This document shows positions 6,496 to 9,508 of a stretch of DNA of 9,508 nt, piece by piece (the first letter of the stretch is position 1; each line of letters begins with the position of its first letter). The DNA comes from an uncultured Magnetococcales bacterium (lineage in GTDB: Bacteria > Pseudomonadota > Magnetococcia > Magnetococcales > Magnetaquicoccaceae), in the NCBI GenBank assembly GCA_903913345.1, contig CAIWLA010000217.1, positions 1 through 9,508 of the forward strand. The letters run 5' to 3'. Position numbers and translations under genes: made by a program. The notes under the pieces are model-generated. The model searched no databases and was not told the DNA's origin. It worked only from the letters and a program-made list of their open reading frames with translations.

Positions 6496-7490
6496 CCCCA
6501 GGGTTCCTCCCCAACGGCCAGCAACCGGCGCACCCGCTCCGACAAAACGGCATACGGGGCAACCCGCGCCGACTGAAGGGCCGCCATGGGCATCCCGACC
6601 GGCCACAGACTGCCATCCGGGCGGGAACGCCAACGGGCATGAAGCCAGTTGTACTGCTCGGCGTAGGTGTGGATCCACCCCTCAAAACAACCATTGATCC
6701 GGGTGGTCATGGCCACCTCATCCTCATCGGCCAATGGCTCCAGAAACGGCGCGCAGCGGACAAAAACCCGTCCGGGTCTCTCCCGCAGACAGACCATCGG
6801 CACCACCGGCGATCGAAACCGCCGGGACAACCGGGCCGCCCCCGCCGGACACATGGCCGGAATCCCCAGAAAAGGGGCCACAATGCCATCCCGACGCTGG
6901 TTGATGTCGGTCATCAACACCAGTATTTGCCTCTCCTGCAACACCCGCAGCATTTTTCGCGGCTCGTCCCGTCGAATCCACTGCACCCCATAATGGGCAC
7001 GAACCGCCTTGAATGCCTCTTCGCTCAAGGGATTGTTGGCATGGCGGTAGACGACATGAATGGGAAAGCCCAGGGCGGCAAACTGTTTCAACCCCACCTC
7101 CCACGAACCGAGATGGATGCCGCAAACAATGACGCCCCGGTCCAGACGAACCGCCTCCTGCAATGACTGAAAAAACGGCTCCGGCTGACTCTCTGCCCAT
7201 TGAAAGGTGTCCCGGCGCAGACCATCCACATGGCTGTATAACATATTCTCGAAGGCCATTGCCGCCAGTCGGTGGCGTTCGGTGGCGGTCAGGTTCGGCC
7301 CGTAGACCCATTGCAGATTGGTGTTGGCCCAGCCCCATTCGGAGCGCAAAATCTGGCGCAACGGCCAGGCCAGGGCGCGAATGCGGCGATAGGCCGCCGG
7401 GAGATCGCCCCGCTGCAACCAGGCCATCCCCCCCCGCAACAGCCACCATTCCCATCGGTGCCGCCAGGTTGGCGCGGGCGCAGGATTCAT
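6492..7490 (-). CDS. lpxL: Lipid A late acyltransferase (LpxL/HtrB family)
   Basis: 332 residues. It transfers a secondary acyl chain from acyl-ACP to Kdo-lipid A at the inner membrane. The catalytic HX4E motif is HLGSWE (H126, E131) in GVIVCGIHLGSWEVG. Family context follows: LVLMTDINQRRDG (about 191-202), APFLGIPAMCPAGAARLSRR, and the C-terminal YNWLHARWRSRP (about 280-291), which matches the usual WLH.RWK.RP signature. The N-terminal hydrophobic anchor is short and weak (WWLLRGGMAWLQ). The ATG at 7490 overlaps the waaF stop as ATGA and its own stop overlaps the waaC start the same way; the 82 upstream codons of open frame are waaF shadow. Placement between the two heptosyltransferases couples lipid A acylation to core assembly. 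Which chain it adds (LpxL, LpxM or LpxP role) is not decided by sequence, so the symbol is the general family one. Confidence 0.88.
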   Translation of the reverse strand: MNPAPAPTWRHRWEWWLLRGGMAWLQRGDLPAAYRRIRALAWPLRQILRSEWGWANTNLQWVYGPNLTATERHRLAAMAFENMLYSHVDGLRRDTFQWAESQPEPFFQSLQEAVRLDRGVIVCGIHLGSWEVGLKQFAALGFPIHVVYRHANNPLSEEAFKAVRAHYGVQWIRRDEPRKMLRVLQERQILVLMTDINQRRDGIVAPFLGIPAMCPAGAARLSRRFRSPVVPMVCLRERPGRVFVRCAPFLEPLADEDEVAMTTRINGCFEGWIHTYAEQYNWLHARWRSRPDGSLWPVGMPMAALQSARVAPYAVLSERVRRLLAVGEEPWG

Positions 7491-8509
7491 GCGGGCGGGT
7501 ATCCGTCCAGTTGTGCCAATACCCGTTCCACCGTGATGCCGGTCAGGCAATCGAGATGTTTTTCCGGGCAGACGCGGCGAAAACAGGGGGCGCACGGCAA
7601 GCCCAGGGAGATGACACGGGTATCGACCCCCAGTGGCGGGGTGTGGTGGGGATCGGACGAACCGAAGAGGGCAATCACCGGTCGCCCCAGGGCGGCGGCC
7701 ACGTGCATCAGCCCGGAATCGTTGCTGACGACACACGTTGCCAGGGAGAGGAGATCCACCACCTCATCCAGGGTGGTCTGTCCGGCCAGATTGAGGCAGG
7801 CCGGACCGGCGGCGGCGGCGATTTGCTCGCCCAAAGCCCGCTCCTTGGCCGAACCGCAGACCACCACCCGCCATCCCCTGGCGATCAGGACTGCGGCCAG
7901 TTCGGCAAACCGTTCGGGGGGCCACCGTTTGGCGGGACCATATTCCGCCCCCGGACAGAGGGCCAACTGGGGGAGATCCCCTGGATCGGCCATCCAACGG
8001 CCCGCGGTGGCCAGTGCCCCAGAGCGGGAAGCCGTGAGGAGAGGGATCGGCAGGGTCGCGGGCAAGGATTCCCCCCGTGCCAGCCCCAGGGCCACAAAAC
8101 GATCCACGGTGCGGGGCAATGCCTGTTTATCCAGGGGGCGGATATCGTTGAGCAACCCCCACCGCCATTCGCCCAGAAAGCCGGTGCGCTGGGCAATGCG
8201 GGCATGAAACGGGACCAGCGCGGCCTTCACGCTGTTGGGCAGGACGATGGCCTGACCGTACCGACCCCGCAACGACCGTCCGAGACGCCAGCGGGCAGCC
8301 AGCCCCAGTTGGCCATGTCCCACATCCAGGCTGAAGGCGTCACGCACCTCCGGAATCCGGTTGAGCAGGGGTTGGCTCCAGCCAGGGGCCACCACATCGA
8401 TCGCCCGCTCCGGGAGATGCCGTTTCAGGTGCATGAAAAGAACCTGCGCCATCACCATGTCGCCCACCCAGGATGGACCTATGACCAGCACGGCCTCCGA
8501 CGCAGGCAC
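7487..8509 (-). CDS. waaF: LPS heptosyltransferase II (GT9)
   Basis: 340 residues. It adds the second heptose to heptose I of the LPS inner core, using ADP-heptose. Diagnostic WaaF stretches: VLVIGPSWVGDMVMAQVLF (Asp at residue 17), VLPNSVKAALVPF (about 89-101), R.GFLGEWRWGLLND, PGAEYGPAKRWPPERF (about 186-201), VCGSAKE, VSNDSGLMHVAAALGRPVIALFG in part (about 261-283), and the cysteine-bearing end PCAPCFRRVCP with C306, C309, C314 and C321. The start is a GTG at 8509, three bases after the hldD stop, with a G-rich GGGGGTGG just upstream; a second GTG six codons later is possible, but the first keeps family length. The 3' end overlaps the acyltransferase by four bases. Identity is firm; the exact start is less so. 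Confidence 0.95.
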   Translation of the reverse strand: MPASEAVLVIGPSWVGDMVMAQVLFMHLKRHLPERAIDVVAPGWSQPLLNRIPEVRDAFSLDVGHGQLGLAARWRLGRSLRGRYGQAIVLPNSVKAALVPFHARIAQRTGFLGEWRWGLLNDIRPLDKQALPRTVDRFVALGLARGESLPATLPIPLLTASRSGALATAGRWMADPGDLPQLALCPGAEYGPAKRWPPERFAELAAVLIARGWRVVVCGSAKERALGEQIAAAAGPACLNLAGQTTLDEVVDLLSLATCVVSNDSGLMHVAAALGRPVIALFGSSDPHHTPPLGVDTRVISLGLPCAPCFRRVCPEKHLDCLTGITVERVLAQLDGYPPA

Positions 8510-8512
8510 CCG

Positions 8513-9460
8513 TCATCCACCCCCGGTGGTCTGCATGAAGGCGTCAATCCCCGCTTCCAGAGAGGTAAAGGGCCGGGTAAAGCCCATCTGACGCAACTGG
8601 CCCACGTTGGCCTCGGTAAAGTTTTGATATTTACTGGCCAGTCCCTCCGGCATGGCCTTGTAGCGAATATCACCCTGGCCCAACCGTTTGATGAGATGGT
8701 GGGCAATATCGTTGAAGCGGCGGCTGGCACCGGTCCCGACGTTGCAAACCCCCCGCAGCCCGTTCTGCCGGGCCAAAAACAGGTTGACCGCGACCACATC
8801 AGAGACCGCGATAAAATCCCGTCGCTGTTCCCCGTGGCCATAGCCCCCCGACCCCTCAAACAGATGGGCCACCTGGTTGGTCAGGAGTTGCTGATGGAGT
8901 TGATAGACCATGGAGGCCATGCGCCCCTTGTGCTGTTCCCGTGGGCCGTAGACATTGAAATAACGCAGGCCGACCACCGTACTCTGGATGGGCGCAGGCC
9001 ACTGCGCCACATAACGGTCAAAGAGCAGCTTGGAATAGCCATAGACATTCAGGGGTTGTTCATGATCGGGATGTTCGACAAAAGTGGTACTCGCCCCATA
9101 CACAGCGGCACTGGAGGCATAGATGAACGGCACGGCCTTGGCAAGCGCGAAGTGGAACAACGCCTTGGAATAGGTAAAATTATTGTCCATCATGTAGCGG
9201 CCGTCATATTCCATGGTGTCCGAACAGGCCCCCTGATGGAAGATGGCCTCCACCGGTTGGTCCCGGAAAGTGTCTTGGCGCAAATGGTCCCGGAATTCCG
9301 TCTTGTCCATGAAATCGGCAATGGTCAGGTCGCGCAGGTTCAGGAATTTATCCCCCCTGGTCAGGTTGTCCACCACCAGAATGTCGGTATCGCCCCGTTG
9401 ATTGAGGCCCGCGACAATATTGGATCCGATAAAACCGGCACCGCCTGTGACAATGTACAT
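8513..9460 (-). CDS. hldD: ADP-L-glycero-D-manno-heptose 6-epimerase
   Basis: 315 residues (E. coli HldD has 310). It converts ADP-D-glycero-D-manno-heptose to ADP-L-glycero-D-manno-heptose, the donor used by WaaC and WaaF encoded directly downstream. It is an extended short-chain dehydrogenase/reductase: Rossmann motif TGGAGFIGS (5-13), HQGACSDT (about 75-82), YASSAAVYG (114-122), and YGYSK with Y140 and K144. GLRYFNVYGPREQHKGRMAS carries K178; Tyr140 and Lys178 have the same numbers as the catalytic pair described for E. coli HldD. RDFIAVSDVV and VCNVGTGASRRFNDIA complete the family pattern. The ATG at 9460 has AAGGAG 8 bases ahead. It is the first gene of the visible LPS operon; what precedes it lies outside the window. 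Confidence 0.97.
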   Translation of the reverse strand: MYIVTGGAGFIGSNIVAGLNQRGDTDILVVDNLTRGDKFLNLRDLTIADFMDKTEFRDHLRQDTFRDQPVEAIFHQGACSDTMEYDGRYMMDNNFTYSKALFHFALAKAVPFIYASSAAVYGASTTFVEHPDHEQPLNVYGYSKLLFDRYVAQWPAPIQSTVVGLRYFNVYGPREQHKGRMASMVYQLHQQLLTNQVAHLFEGSGGYGHGEQRRDFIAVSDVVAVNLFLARQNGLRGVCNVGTGASRRFNDIAHHLIKRLGQGDIRYKAMPEGLASKYQNFTEANVGQLRQMGFTRPFTSLEAGIDAFMQTTGGG

Positions 9461-9468
9461 GCAGCCAT

Positions 9469-9474
9469 CTCCTT
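9469..9474 (-). promoter_or_regulatory. Shine-Dalgarno for hldD
   Basis: Minus-strand AAGGAG with an 8-base spacer to the ATG at 9460. The remaining bases up to 9508 show no promoter or gene end that I can name. Confidence 0.65.
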
Positions 9475-9508
9475 GTTTTTCAGTTATGCCTGCCTTGAAT
9501 GTGCGCCA

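Noticed and set aside
6496..6678. Longer N-terminus for waaC (61 extra residues), and similar extensions for lpxL (to 7736) and the family 2 glycosyltransferase (to 5533)
   Set aside because: The extra parts overlap the preceding genes and are unlike the families. The inner ATGs match family starts and give ATGA overlaps or a clear ribosome binding site.
4778..8207. Several plus-strand frames (4778-5947, 5605-6576, 7272-8207) across the LPS genes
   Set aside because: Antisense shadows of glycosyltransferase and acyltransferase genes that have clear family motifs; no domain is recognisable on the plus strand.
1..9508. CRISPR array, tRNA, insertion sequence or riboswitch
   Set aside because: No regularly spaced repeats, cloverleaf-like segment, transposase motif or terminal inverted repeats were seen when reading both strands. 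Only by-eye inspection was possible.

Overview
The window carries nine protein-coding loci, all on the minus strand, so they are transcribed from high to low coordinates. The organism is a Gram-negative bacterium, most likely a proteobacterium, with a high-GC coding background. The evidence is a complete ADP-heptose / LPS inner-core block and close matches to E. coli-type HldD, WaaF, WaaC and LeuS sequence. A finer placement is a guess: magnetotactic-type lineages are rich in hemerythrins, but nothing here proves that affiliation.

Right part (9460 to 4715): a compact LPS-core operon in the order hldD, waaF, lpxL/htrB-type acyltransferase, waaC and a WaaE/KdtX-like family 2 glycosyltransferase. 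The genes are separated by 3 bases, a 4-base ATGA overlap, another ATGA overlap and 17 bases, which implies one transcript with translational coupling. HldD makes ADP-L-glycero-D-manno-heptose. WaaC and WaaF add heptose I and II to Kdo-lipid A, the acyltransferase finishes lipid A, and the family 2 enzyme probably decorates the core.

Middle part (4700 to 3720): a strip of toxin-antitoxin genes that looks partly decayed. It holds a short ORF joining the first residues of a BrnT-like toxin to a BrnA-like antitoxin with a broken end. Next come an apparently intact ParD-type antitoxin with a strong ribosome binding site and a ParE-type toxin that stops about 25 to 35 residues early.

Left part: 18 bases after the shortened toxin begins the most unusual gene, a 361-residue protein. 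It joins an N-terminal bacteriohemerythrin domain (all seven diiron ligands present), one transmembrane helix and a C-terminal mono-heme cytochrome c (CARCH). After a 191-base spacer with a hairpin and a weak promoter-like signal comes leuS, leucyl-tRNA synthetase, which runs off the left edge with about 808 residues inside the window.

No tRNA, rRNA, CRISPR array, insertion sequence or riboswitch was recognised. The long plus-strand open frames opposite leuS and the LPS genes are judged to be antisense shadows.
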